Below are positions 23,461 to 35,300 of a stretch of DNA of 64,000 nucleotides, piece after piece. The notes beneath the pieces are model-generated. The model was given only the letters and a program-made list of their open reading frames with translations. It was not told the origin of the DNA and made no database searches. The position numbers were made by a program, and so were the translations under genes. How positions within the stretch are numbered: the stretch's first letter is position 1; each line of letters starts with the position of its first letter. The DNA is from Theristus sp. LFF4_11 (lineage: Eukaryota; Nematoda; Chromadorea; Monhysterida; Xyalidae), in the NCBI GenBank assembly GCA_030248135.1, contig JASANC010000124.1:124001-188000 (forward strand), in the 5' to 3' direction.

Positions 23461-25147
23461 ATGGCCCTCGGCAGCATTGCACTGCAACGGTTGAATCGCG
23501 AATTCGCCGAAATTGTGTCGGACAAAGAAGTGAGCTTTTTTGAGCTTCGGAAAGCTGTCGTTGATTTGCACGAGCGTCCGTGAGCCCCCAGTTCGGCAGT
23601 GGCGTGGTGCGGTGCACATTTGCACAGTGCTGCACCGCATGGCGACATCACACGGTCGCGCAGCTGAGGTCGCAAGTCAAACCGAGTGCAATGCTTGTTT
23701 CATTCAGGTTGCTGAAACGGGTATTACGTTGGAGTCGCTGAACGACAGCATGTGCAATTTCCGTGCCACCATTCGTGGCCCCCCTGACACGCCCTATGCA
23801 ACCGGCCAATTCAAGTTGTCCGTGCAAATACCCGATCAGTATCCTTTTCACCCGCCTATTGTTCGTTTTTTAACATCATCGTTTGTTGGTCGGCAGTAGT
23901 AGTAACAAGATTTTTTGTCTATTATTTGTTTGCAGATCAAATTCACAACGAAGATCTGGCATCCAAACATCTCTTCCCAAACGGGCACAATATGTCTCGA
24001 TATTTTGAAAGATCAATGGCGAGTTGTATTGTTTCTTTCTTGCAAAGATGGGGATGCTGTTCTCGAATCTTTCTGAATTTTTTTGTGCGCCTTTCAGTTA
24101 AGTGAAGTGTTCACAATAAAACTCAACTGAACATTCAGGGCTGCGAGTATGACGCTGCGTTCGGTGTTGCTGTCCATACAAATGCTACTGAGTTCACCTG
24201 AGCCCAACGATCCGCAGGTGACCGATCACTGATTCGTGCTTGGCACTTGACTTGTTTTTTTATTACTTTACCATTTCTATGCGTTCCAGGATGCGGTTGT
24301 TGCCAATCAGTACCTCAAAAACAAGCCATTGTTCTCGGTGAGCTTTAATATCGGTTCAACTTCTGTTGAATCAACGCAACAAAACGTAACTTGTTTCTTG
24401 CAGTCAACAGCTGTGTTTTGGACGCAACACTTTGCCGAGGGCACCGGCCCAAAGTGCGCCACATTCGAACAAAAGATTGCCCAGTTGCTCGAAATGGGTG
24501 CAAAACAGGTTTGCAGTCGCTGTACTGAACTGTTTCATTTGTATTGTCTATAGTCGCCCTGGATAATTTGTAGTATAAAAGCTAATTGGCTGCTGTTGGT
24601 TTGCGTGAGATCAGGTTAAAAAATTATCCCAAATTTTTCTTTTTGGTGTCTAATTGTTTGTGAATGCAATCAGTGTCAATTTAATGAAAAAAAACAACCC
24701 AAACACTTGTTCATGATTTATGAAATGCGGAAAAATTTAGACGCAGCTATTTAGGGCGCATTTTGGTTTTTCGAAAAATTAAGCTAGCGACGACGACGAC
24801 TTGGCATTTTGTGATTTCCCTGGATTGTACGAAGGTTTTTCTGACGACCATCAATTATTCTGAGATTCTCCGCTAAAAAGAAAAACGAATAAGTTTGCCT
24901 ATATTTTGTTTAAAAAATAACTATATTTTATTATAAAAAATGACTATACTTTGTTTTTTGGAAGATGAGTTTCAGGTTCAGATTTATTTGAAAATAACTG
25001 CACTTCGAAAAACGAACAGCACAGACAGCTGTTTCCGCAAGCAAGCTTCAATCAAAGTTCGATCCGTAGTTTCAGAGCGACGTCATACAAACGCTGTCCT
25101 GTAACGGCTGGGACGTGGGCCAGGCAACTGAAAAACTGTTCAGCTGA
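23461..25147 (+). CDS. UBE2K: Ubiquitin-conjugating enzyme E2 K (E2-25K type, UBC fold plus C-terminal UBA)
   Basis: Seven exons: 23461-23529, 23708-23860, 23936-24018, 24139-24217, 24290-24337, 24404-24508, 25076-25147, giving 202 aa, close to the roughly 200 aa usual for this family. The UBC fold runs from [15 protein letters not shown] to about residue 150. The active-site Cys is residue 94 in [12 protein letters not shown], preceded by the KIWHPNIS motif. A linker then leads to a UBA domain ([11 protein letters not shown] ... [16 protein letters not shown]) ending at the TGA at 25145. E2-25K enzymes accept ubiquitin from E1 and build mainly K48-linked chains; the UBA binds ubiquitin. Intron 3 has a GC donor (GCGAGT at 24019) instead of GT: only that junction keeps DQWAA in frame. 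Intron 6 (24509-25075) shows no extra exon. The ATG at 23461 matches the family N-terminus. Function is inferred from family membership. Confidence 0.93.
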
Positions 25148-25218
25148 TAAAGTCCTAGTCCTAAAACATTGCACTCCACCCGTTCTAACACACAGTGACG
25201 GTGCACAACTTTCAATTG

Positions 25219-26130
25219 GGTTAGGAAAAAAATCCGGATTTTTAATTTTTTTTAATTTTTCAATACAAGTTAATTAAGTTCGTTCGAAGCGTCTCGTCGA
25301 GCTGAGTTCAGCAGGATTATTTTCAAAACGATCCGGCGAACTATAAGAGCGAAAACCCTGTTTTATTGAAATTTTGATTATTTCATAGAGGGAAAATTGC
25401 ATTTTCAACAGTAAAACACAATTTTTGAGGTGTACGTACTTGAATAATGAACCGTTCATAGTTGTTTCTCTGTAGAAAATTGCCAAAATTTGGCTGTTTT
25501 CAAAAATTCTTTTTTGTTGTAGCTACGTCGGCAACGGCCTCCCAAAACACTCACTTTAAGGTTCAACCAGCTATACTATCTGCCACATGGCGAGGGCCCG
25601 CGCTTCAAATGATCGTATCGAAAACACGTACCAGATTTCGCGATCACGTTGCGGGCAACTGACAGGCGCAAGTTTAACAGGTAGTTTAGTGTAAAACGCA
25701 AGCTTTAATATGTGGCCATGAAGTTATCGGGTATCTGAAAAACGGTCGTGTGGTATGGTATTGATCAACACCTCCGCTCCAATTGTTTAACGTTATATCG
25801 CACAACTCCACTGTAAACATGTTCTAAGTTGCAACACAACAATTTCTGAAACGATATTTCAATTCAGTCAGTTCAGTCATTTCAACGCTAAAAATTTCTC
25901 CTAGAAGTTATCCAAATCGAGAAACATGGAGTACGTCAGTCAAAATGACCAAATAATAATATGTACGGACCTAAGCACACAAGGAAGTTGGGAAGAAAAT
26001 TTGGTTTGAACTTTCAAAAAATTATGCCAAAAAAATCGCATTTTCAGAGCAAAGTAGGAGAATTTTTTTTCAAGTTTTGAAAAAATCCGGATTTAAAAAA
26101 AACGAACGTTTTTTTCAAACCCCTAACTCA
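25219..26130 (-). mobile_element. Old, eroded family B hAT-like copy
   Basis: Follows B1 through most of its length (GTTCGAAGCGTCTCGTCGAG ... ACATGGAGTACGTC) with many small indels. Termini have decayed to GGGTTAGG and CCTAACTC. It lies just downstream of the UBE2K stop codon. Confidence 0.75.
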
Positions 26131-27693
26131 ACACAGACACACACACACAAGCAGTCATCCTCTAACGTGCTCGTGCTGTTGCTAGCTGCGAATGAATTTG
26201 TTTGTTCATGTGCAACATTACTGCGTTATTATAACCGAGTGCACGGAGTTTTAGACCAGGACTTCAACATGTGCTGTTGTATATTTTGTTTCGCTTGTTC
26301 AATCAGCGTAACCTGTCGTGTTACTTGTATATTTGCAACAATCTTCCATCTCATTAGCAACACTGTTGTTCCACTGTTGTTGTGGGTTCCCATTTTCTTT
26401 GGTTTAACGTTTGAGGGAAGCAACTTGCGCTTCAAAGTAGTCGATTCAACAATTGTCGTTATTTTTAACAAACACGGCTGTGCCTTTTATAAAAATCGGA
26501 AGTTGTTTTTGTTGAGTTTTTGGTCAGTAAAGCGGATCCTTTACATTGCAGATTGTGAAACAGCATGAGTACGGATGGCCGAGTAAACAACAGATTTTCC
26601 CCCTTTTTTTCAGGGCGCAAGGAGCGCGCCAAATTTGAATGAAAAGGAAGACGTTCAAAAACGCAATCGCGTGTCAAAATTCACGTGTTTTTAACCTAAT
26701 TGATGCGTCGTGCTATTCTGTTCATTCTTTCCCTCTTGCGAATTATTTTAGCATTCTTGAAAAGACAACTCCTTGTCTGCGACTGATCCCGCCTTGGTGG
26801 AGAATACAAAGACTGATTTATTCGGCCATACTGTAAGTTGTTTTTAAGAATTTCTTGTTTCGCAGTTCACTTGTCGACTTGTGCTGAGCGATACATTTTT
26901 GAATGTGGAATTTTGGTGATTGCAAAAAAACTGAGAAGTCAACTAATGTGCAAAAATGCAATGAATTGTTACAGTTGTGTCGTCTGCTAGGGGATTATTT
27001 TCGGACCAACTTGTGGGCGTTTTATTCACCGGTTAACTTTAAAAACTCAATAATTACCAGCTCCGAACAAAAGATTAATACTGTGATTCGACGACTTTAT
27101 GATATGTGTTGCTGGGAATCGAACGTGGATTGCTTCAACTGATATGTTGTGTCGTGTGTACACAAAACATGACTAGGGTAAATATTTTTTTTGGTTCTGC
27201 GACTCGATGGGTTTGCAGACGTAGAAAGGAAACTTATTTCAACCTTTATGTGGCAATTCAAAGTTGCCGAGTGTTTCGGCCCTTTTTAGGGGACTCGGAT
27301 CACTTTGCCAATTTTGAATTCCCGCGTAATCTCATCACGCATGAAACTGTTTACCTATCCGTGCGCGCATTGAGTCTCGGGACCAAAATAAAAGATCATA
27401 CAATTTTCACAGCCGTGACATTTCGCGCAAATTGCTGGCAAGAAGACTGACGAGACAACCAACCAATCCAACTGCGACATAACTGAACTCAGCTGACGTG
27501 CAAAATGTCATTGTGCTTCAATCACCATGATCCGCAAAGAAAACTAGAAAATGGTTTTGGTGTTTCTTAATTGATCGCTACCATTTGCGACAGAGACTTG
27601 GATTGAAAAATCTTCAATGAATCGTTTTTGCCCCGGTTGTCACTGACTGTTATTCGTTGTTCATACTTCATTTGCAATCGAAGTGACACTTTG
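26131..27693. other. Intergenic stretch between convergent UBE2K and centrin genes
   Basis: Several short frames (26077-26568, 26903-27142, 27106-27450) show no family match or consistent splice sites. Likely 3' UTRs and spacer. Confidence 0.5.
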
Positions 27694-28731
27694 TCAGTAT
27701 AAACAGGTCTTCTTCATGATTCGAATGAAGTCGCTCTCATTGACGGCGCCCGTGCCTGTCGTGTCTGCTTCGCTGATCATTTCCTGTTGCAGTTCAATTT
27801 CGTTTGGTTTTGTTCATTTGTTTGGTTTTCGGTTTACTATGTACTCGCCGATTTGAATTAGCGACCTTATGTTTCTGCAATTATCCATCTGAATGACTGC
27901 GCTGTTTCATCTGATTGGCAGAGTACATCTGCATTTGGGAAGAAGTATTTAGTGATGCGAATTTAGTATTTAGTGTTTAAAGAACATAGCTGCGCGATCA
28001 TTAAATACTACTTCGTCAATGCCCTTTTAAAATGCAAAAGTGTCCAACCGAAACGAAAAAACGGAATCCAAGAAACGGAACAAAAGGTGTGCGACTTCCT
28101 CAGTTGACCTTTAACTCTTCGTCGCTGATGTTTTCGCCGAGCTCACGAGCGACGCGTTTCAGATTTTGAAACGTGATTGCACCGGTTTCATCGTCGTCGA
28201 ACAAACGATACGCTCGGAGTATTTCGTCGCGGCTGTCTTTGCTCGCCATTCGTGGAGCCATCAGTGTCACTAGCTGATCCAATGTTAATCGGCCTGCAGC
28301 ACCGTTTTTAAAGGCAAGTTTTCAGTTCTATTCTAACTGATCGACTATTTTGACTGTAATGACCGTTCGGTTAGATGAAAACTTGCATATCGTTACGTTG
28401 TGATGGGCGACCCGGCACCGGCATGGGTCGCAAATTCGAGTGCACCACTTACCATCCTCGGCCTCCTCTTGAACAATCTTCCTCACTTCCTCCTTGCGTG
28501 GTTCAAATCCAAGTGCACGCATGACGCCCTGTTCATGATAATTATAATACTATTATACAATACAATTTTCAACATGTTCAACAAACAGTATTCGTCGCAA
28601 AACTCTACCTTCAAGTCTTTCGCCTCAATGAAACCATTTTCGTTCGGGTCGAAAAGTCGAAACGCCTCTTCGATTTCCTGTTTGTGGATTGGTTTTACCT
28701 CTGGCGTCGAGGTTCTCCGCCTTGAACCCAT
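27694..28731 (-). CDS. CETN: Centrin, four EF-hand calcium-binding protein, about 157 aa
   Basis: Minus-strand exons 28609-28731, 28453-28528, 28109-28293 and 27694-27783; phase closes and the protein ends in the typical centrin tail [10 protein letters not shown] before TGA. EF-hand loops: residues 28-39 ([12 protein letters not shown]), 99-110 ([12 protein letters not shown]) and 135-146 ([12 protein letters not shown]). The middle carries the family signatures MRALGFEP and [17 protein letters not shown]. Centrins are centriole and basal-body proteins that also join the XPC repair and TREX-2 complexes. EF loop 2 is two residues shorter than normal as spliced here (EEAEDGRLTLDQ), and loops 1 and 4 lack some usual ligands, so calcium binding may be weaker. 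The start is the first ATG before [12 protein letters not shown]; the N-terminal tail is short. The gene is convergent with UBE2K, and its 5' end lies about 130 bp from a transposon complex. Confidence 0.93.
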
Positions 28732-29001
28732 CGTCCACCCCTATCTAGGTTTTCTCTCTCAAAAAGTCGGTTCTCTTTCGGTTCTGCAATTAAATTTTTT
28801 TTAATTAATTAAAAAAAATATTTTTTTTTATTTTAAAAAAATTGGATTTTCATTTTTTTTCGAACCCTAAACGATTTCTGAAAGGATATTTCTTTTTTAT
28901 TTAATTATACGCGCGCCGGTTCCGGAAACCCGAAGTACCAAACTCCGGCGGAGACGGGCAATAATACTGCCCCGAGCCCAATTTTACCCTCGGCTCAGGA
29001 G

Positions 29002-29712
29002 TAGGGTTGTTAAAAAAAACAAAAATCGTAATTTTTTTTTTTTGATTAAAAAAAAAATTTCAAAAATCAAAGTTGTGCTAAATCAATCAGGGAGTCCGAA
29101 GAACCACATATGATATGCAAGCGCCTCCCGAATGACTCCCATATGACGGAACTTTGCAGATTTTGTTTTGGTGACCTCAATTACCCCTTTTTCAAACCGT
29201 CACCATGCCTCTTCTTGTGTTTTGACCTCCAAAACGTCACTAATTGTCCCCAGCTAAACTAATGCTAAAGTGAAGACAAACATACCGCCTTGAAATTCGA
29301 TCAATTCTTCTGATGGTGTTGCGACGACACGACACGAAGCAGCAAGCAACCAGACAACGTAGCGCTTGCAAACGGAGCAGCGAGCACAATCGGACGCTCT
29401 GCGAGGCGAATCGTCACCTTATCTGCATCGGAAATGGTAGGCCAAGCTTTGGGACGCTCAAAAACTTCATCACAGATGTTGTCGTAGCCTAAAATCAGTC
29501 GGTAAAACGGCCCAAAATCGACTGCTAAAGGTTTTACGAGGTATAATCAAAGAAAATTTTTGTTGAACTTTCGAAAAATTTTGCCAAAATTGAGGTTTTC
29601 AGAGCATATTAGAGGAAAATTTTTCGAATTTTTTAAAAAAAAAATCGGCATTTTTGTTTTTTTTAATCACTTTTTTTAAAAAAAAAATTTTCATTTTTGT
29701 TTAACAACCCTA
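29002..29712. mobile_element. hAT-like family A element, intact 711-bp copy
   Basis: TAGGGTTGTTAAA ... TTTAACAACCCTA with perfect CTCAGGAG duplications at 28994-29001 and 29713-29720. It serves as the empty-site reference for the family D insertion at 3411. Confidence 0.92.
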
Positions 29713-29761
29713 CTCAGGAGGGAACAGACCTCGTTGGTCACTCTAATTTTCCACGAGTATG

Positions 29762-31069
29762 CATAGTTGTTCTAGGGGGGGGGCCTGGGGGCAGTAGCGA
29801 ACCTGGCGCTTCTTTTTTAAAAAGCACGCGCACGTGGCATCGGCATGCTCATGCTCATGATCCACTAGCGCGCGTGCACACGCTCCGGCCCCAACAGAAA
29901 CTTGTTCAAAACGCAATTGTTCTGACATCTACCTTCTTGAAAAGGCTTGGCTTAGGTTAGGATTAGGTTAGGAATAGGTTTGGCTTAGGATTAGGCTTCA
30001 GGATTAAGATTTAAATCAAGTCCGTTTTAGCAATGTCCGACAACGAGCGTGTTTTACCAGAAGCGGATTTTAGAAAAGAAGGGCAGCCGTAGCGAAAGCG
30101 GGACCTCGGGTGAGGGGGGGTGTTTGCCTAATTTTAGAGGGGGGGGGGTCAGGTGCCTTCTCGGTGAGGGGGGGTGCACGGGCAGCAAATTTTCCTGAGG
30201 GGGGGGGGGTGCACTGGCAGAAAAATTTCGTGAGGGGGGGTGCACGGGATCGCACGGGTAATACCAAATTTTTGCCTTAGAAAAACACAGAAATTCTTGT
30301 AAAATACAGAATATTTTGTGCAAACAAGCTGCTTATTTGGTCAGAAACAACAAAATCTATGCAGGGACAGACACAAACGTCAAGAAAAATGCAAAAATTA
30401 CGGTATTTTTGGAAAAAAATGAGATGATATTGACCACCGTGAGGGGGGGGTGCGATCCCGTGTTTTCTCGCGGAAGGGGGTGGGGGGGAGTCTAGTACCC
30501 GTGTCGAGGTAAAGGGGGGAGGGGGGTACGCGGGGATCTGCCCGTGCCCGGGCAGGATGGTCGGCTGAGGGGGGGGGGTGGACCCCCCCCCCCCGCACGT
30601 TCGCTACTGCCTGGGGGGGGGGCCGGCCCCCCCCAAAAAATTTTCGAATCTATCTCTATCAGACAGGTTTTTTCGGCTCAGCTATTATCTATCTAAAAAA
30701 ATTTCTCAGCCAGCATCTATCTGAAAATTTTTGTTTTCGAACACATAAAATGAGCCAATTTTTGACCAAAATTGACCATTTTTGCTTGTAATTCTTGAAA
30801 ATTTCGCTAATTTTAGGTAAAATACGCGTTTATACTTGATTTTTAGTGTATTTTTAGTATTATTTTGCTGTTTTTATAGCTTTTTAGCGTTTTAGCTGTC
30901 TATCTATCAAATTTCAAAATTTTGACCGGCCCCCCCAAAGTCACATGGCCCCCCCCCCCCGCGGCCCCCCCCCCCCAAATTTTCCAGCTATCTATCTATC
31001 TGGAAAATTTGCTCCAGCTATCTATATGGGCCCCCCCCCCCCCAACCCCTCGGCTCTGGAACAACTATG
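29762..31069. mobile_element. hAT-like family C element (CATAGTTGTTC termini), interrupted
   Basis: CATAGTTGTTC ... GAACAACTATG with perfect CGAGTATG duplications at 29754-29761 and 31070-31077. Without the nested family E element it is about 482 bp, like the copies at 61085 and 62846. Confidence 0.92.
29792..30609. mobile_element. hAT-like family E element (CAGTAGCGAAC termini)
   Basis: CAGTAGCGAAC ... GTTCGCTACTG (818 bp) with perfect CCTGGGGG duplications at 29784-29791 and 30610-30617. The interior holds a degenerate TTAGG/CCTAA array and several G runs. Related partial copies are at about 2850-3068, 62355-62565 and 63395-63518. Confidence 0.92.
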
Positions 31070-31100
31070 CGAGTATGTCTTGTCCACAGCGAGGTTCGAA

Positions 31101-31795
31101 TAGGGTTGTCAAACAAAAATGAAATTTTTTTAAAATGATTAAAAAAACAAAAATGCCGTTTTTTTTAATTCGAAAAATTTTCCTCTAATAGTCTAATATG
31201 CTCTGAAAACCTCAATTTTGCACAATTTTTCGAAAGTTCAACAAAAATTTTCTTTGATTATACCTCGTAAAACCATTATCGATCGGTTGATTTTGGACCG
31301 TTTTATCGACTGATTTTAGGCTTCGACAACATCTGCGATGAAGTTTTTGAGCGTCCCAAAGCTTGGCCTACCATTTCCGATGCAGATAAGGTGACGATTC
31401 GCCTCGCAGAGCGTCCGATTGTGCTCGCTGCTCCGTTTGCAAGCGCTACGTTGTCTGGTTGCTGCTTCGTGTCGTGTCGTTGCGACACCATCAGAAGAAC
31501 TGATCGAATTGTTTGTTTGTCTTCACTTTAGCATTAGTTTAGCTGGGGACAATTAGTGACGTTTTGGAGGTCAAAACACAAGAAGAGGCATGGTGACGGT
31601 TTGGAAAAGGGGTAATTGAGGTCACCAAAACAAAATTTGCAAAGTTCCGCCATACGGGAGTCATTCGGGAGGCGCTTGCATATCATATGTGGTTCTTCGG
31701 ACTCCCTGTTTGATTTAGCACAACTTTGATTTTTGAAATTAAAAAAAAAATTTTTTAACAAAAATGGCGATTTTTGTTTTTTTTTAACAACCCTA
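31101..31795. mobile_element. hAT-like family A element inside the SINE B box
   Basis: 695 bp, TAGGGTTGTCAAAC ... TTAACAACCCTA, with perfect GGTTCGAA duplications at 31093-31100 and 31796-31803. GGTTCGAA is the core of the Pol III B box, so this insertion cut the SINE promoter in two. Confidence 0.92.
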
Positions 31796-31858
31796 GGTTC
31801 GAACCCGGTACCTACAGAATTGTAGGCCGAAGTTCTACCGCTACGCCACGGACGCGAC

Positions 31859-32155
31859 AATTCAATTCAGTTAAGTCATTTCAACGCTAAAAATTGACCC
31901 TAGAAGTCATTCAAATCGAAAAACATGGAGTACGTCGCTCAAAATGACCAAATAATGACATATACCTAAGCACACAAGGAAGTTGGGAAGAAAATTTGGT
32001 TTGAATTTTAAAAAAATTATGCCAAAAATCGAATTTTCAGAGCAAAGTAGGGGAAATTTTTTTTCAATTTTTTTTAATTTGAAAAAGAAAATCCGGATTT
32101 AAAAAACAAACAAAAAAACGAGAGAAAATTTTTTTCAAACCCCCTAACGCTAGGT
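31859..32155 (-). mobile_element. Remaining half of the family B copy hosting SINE-1
   Basis: Continues the family B sequence from CAATTCAGTTAAGTC to the terminus CCCCTAACGCTAGG at about 32,153. It is followed by a G/C-run tract (32,154-32,262) with no gene. Confidence 0.7.
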
Positions 32156-32363
32156 GGGGGGGGGTCACGCGACCCCCAGCCCCTAAAACCTGACACTGGA
32201 CCATCCACGCCCCCCCCCCCCTCGAAATGTTTTGCACCCCCCCCCCGTGCGACACCCTCCTCGAGTGATTGAATAATACGTTTCTCGATTGATGATTTGA
32301 TATGCCTCTGTGTGATGTGCAAAGAAGTCTGAATGAAAAGCGGCATTGGTTTTTCAGTGTGCA

Positions 32364-35300
32364 ATGACCGGGCCAACAGTGTTGTCAAAGTGCGTTCGCA
32401 GCTGGTCAACACGTTGCCTCGCGCAGATGCACAAACGAGCAGCGCTAGCTCGCTCAGCGAATCCATCAAAAGACACCACTTTGATTGAACTTGCGAAATC
32501 CGTGCAAAGTCGCAGCAGCACGCGCTTGTTGACCGCACGAAGCGTGTGTGCGTTTTCGGGCGTGTCGACCGTGGCGTTGTTGATGTTGGCGCCTGCAGAC
32601 TGGCGCACTTGGCTTCGGCAGTCACCGCTGGCTGTGGCACATGCGCTGCACGCTGAACGAAAGGTTCTCATGTGATTTTGTTTGCAAATTCGCTCCAATG
32701 TTTTGCGTGTTTTGTTGCAATGTTGTTGCACTGTCCGTGTTCGCAGGTGGACGAAGTGCCGACGTATGTGCCGCAGAATCTGTCGATGCGTGAGCGACGG
32801 TTCATTCAGTTTGCGAGTCTTGAGTACGACGGCAAGATCTACATGACGCCAAGAGACTTTCTTGACTCGGTCACCGACGATGAACCACGAGGTCACATGG
32901 TGGCAACTGGCGTTTGCTTGAAACACTTGCAACACCACTGGTTTGGAGGATTGTCCAAAACAAAAAGAACTTGAAAAGCCGAACTGTCTTGTATTTCAAA
33001 TTACCTAATCAACCAGAATAGAAACTTCGTTTCAACTTTAAGTTCACTGTCACTCAAGTTTTCTTGAGTCAACAGCAACGAACGTAATCGTTTTTACAGC
33101 TCGTGTCTCGCGCAAAGTTCTGAACGCAGACGACGTGAATCGGCTGCTGCACAGGACGCCCGGCCGACGGTATGCTGGCAAGGCGTTGTTCAGGCTGATG
33201 GACAACGCCGGCATGATCTCGTACACCGAGTACCTGTTCCTGTTGTCAGTGCTCACCAGTTCGTTGCTTTGTTCTTCACGGTTCTTTGGTATGATTCAAC
33301 TTCAGTTTCAATTCATTTGATTTCAGTTTGAACGGGCAAAACTTTCAAGAAATAAAACCGTTTGTATCCGAATTGGTGACTGATAGATAACCCAATTCAT
33401 GAATGATAGATTCGTGCACATTTTCAGAGCCCAACAAAGGCTTTCGAATCGCGTTCAACATGTTCGATCGTGATGGAAACCAGCGGGTGGACCAGGCCGA
33501 GTTTCTAGTCGTACGTTTTTGTCTGCACCTTTGTTGTCTCAATCATTGAGAACCGCGCAGTTTCAAATTAGTATTTGAACGCTTGTGAAGTTGTCAGGTT
33601 GTGGACATCGAAAATTGGAGGTGTTTCAGCGCGTTTGCTTGCATGCGTATGTGTACAGTGGCGGCAAAAAGTGTTGGAACGCTGCGCGTGTTGCGTCAGC
33701 CGTACAAACGCTATTATAAGAATTTGTGGGCAACGTTGTGTCGAAAAGTGTCCCGTGAACCCACTGTTGCCCATAAACTCTTATAATAGTGTTTGTAGGG
33801 CTGATGCAATCCGCGCGCAATACACAGCACACACGCGCGCAGCGTTCCAACACTTTTGGCCGCCACTGTACATACAATATATACATAGTAGTAGATAAGC
33901 GCACAATGAGTTTGGTTGTTCTGTTCCGGTGTGGTGCGCTGTGCATCCTTGTGTGTTTTGTGTCCTTTCTACGACTGGCTTATTCGGAATATTGCGAAAG
34001 GGTTTTAGTTTCAGACTTTGCAACTTTAACGACGAGGGATTGTTCACGGAAGACCGGTTTTTTTAGATTTCTCAAACGTATTTTTCACATTTTCTTTCCA
34101 TTTATCTTTCACTGCTTTTCATCCGTCTTGGTCTATTTTTTAAAATAACTTTGACAACGAAAGAGACGAAAAACACGATCACTGATGCGCACACCGTTTG
34201 TCATTCAGTCCTCGTTATTTCTTATCCTGTTGATATCGATGTCTTGCTTTTTCGTTTTTCCGTTTTTTCAGTTTTGCACTGCCTTTTTGTGTGAAGTGGC
34301 ACTTGTTTCAAGGCACCCGTGCCATAAGCCTCACTCAGCTGTGCAGCGTCCGATTGTCCTCCAATTCAACGTTGCTCAGCCCAAGAAGAACCGAGGTGTT
34401 TGCGCTGTTTCTGTTGCAGTGACGCTGTGCTCAGTTTTTCGTAGTGGTGGTGCTGTCGAGACCAACGGACAAGGTTTCCGCTTGCTTATCGGTTTTGGTA
34501 CGGTCCGAAAGCGACAGTGGGCTGATTGCGAATGTGTTCATTTTGTTCTGGCGTGAGTGAGTGACGGTTTCAAACGTTAGTTTCTTGTGTGATCACTTTT
34601 CAGATCCAGCAGTTTATCAGCGCCATGCAAAGCCGCCGACGCATCGCAACCCTCGAGGAGCAATATGTAAGTGAGCAGCGCTCTCTCTCACAAACTACGC
34701 AGTCCCGTCCTGCACTGATATGCTGCACTCCAAATGGTTGACTGAAGCGGTCGCATTCATTCAGCAGTATTGCGACGTTTTAACGCGTTTTATCACTAAA
34801 TACTGCGTCGTGAATGCCGCTTAACGCCCGTTCATGCACACAAAATTTATCCGGCACGGCACGTCAGGTCTCATTCATAGAGCAAAAAACAGCAACCCAG
34901 CACGTTTACACAAGCATTCATACATGACGTGACGTGACATGCAGGATTATATATCTATATACACGTCGTGCATGAATTGGCCTTTAAGCTTTCATGACTG
35001 CGCCCACACACACAATACATGACCTCTTCTTTAAAACAATGTGGCCATCTAATGCCAACTTGCATTCATCTAAGTTTTTGGTTTGACTCATATAAGGCAG
35101 GCGTAAACGTTGTGTCTCATGAATGTGTGAGCTTTCAAATGCAATTGCGACGCTAAACGCTATAATCATCTCGCCATCTCAGCTCATTGCAACGCAACTA
35201 GCATGACCATGTTTTGCATTAAAACTAATTGGTTAATGTGCAAGTGCAACTGATTTGGTTTGATCAGTGTTGAAATTTATGCTATGCATGTTTTCATGGC

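Larger units (their letters stand above)
28893..31858 (-). repeat. tRNA-derived SINE (SINE-1) split by three hAT-like insertions
   Basis: After removing the insertions at 29002-29712, 29762-31069 and 31101-31795 (each with one 8-bp duplicate) about 228 bp remain. On the minus strand it has a tRNA-like head with A box (TGGCGTAGCGG) and B box (GGTTCGAACC), a GC-rich body, and an AT-rich tail (ATAATTAAATAAAAAAG). It is itself inserted in a family B copy: B sequence stops at 28,890 (CTGAAAGGATATTT) and resumes at 31,859 (ATTCAATTCAGTTAAG). Confidence 0.75.

Noticed and set aside
26903..27450. Frames with a short E2F-like string (VIRRLYDM)
   Set aside because: Similarity is confined to a few residues, spans two frames, and lacks the rest of a winged helix or clear splice sites.
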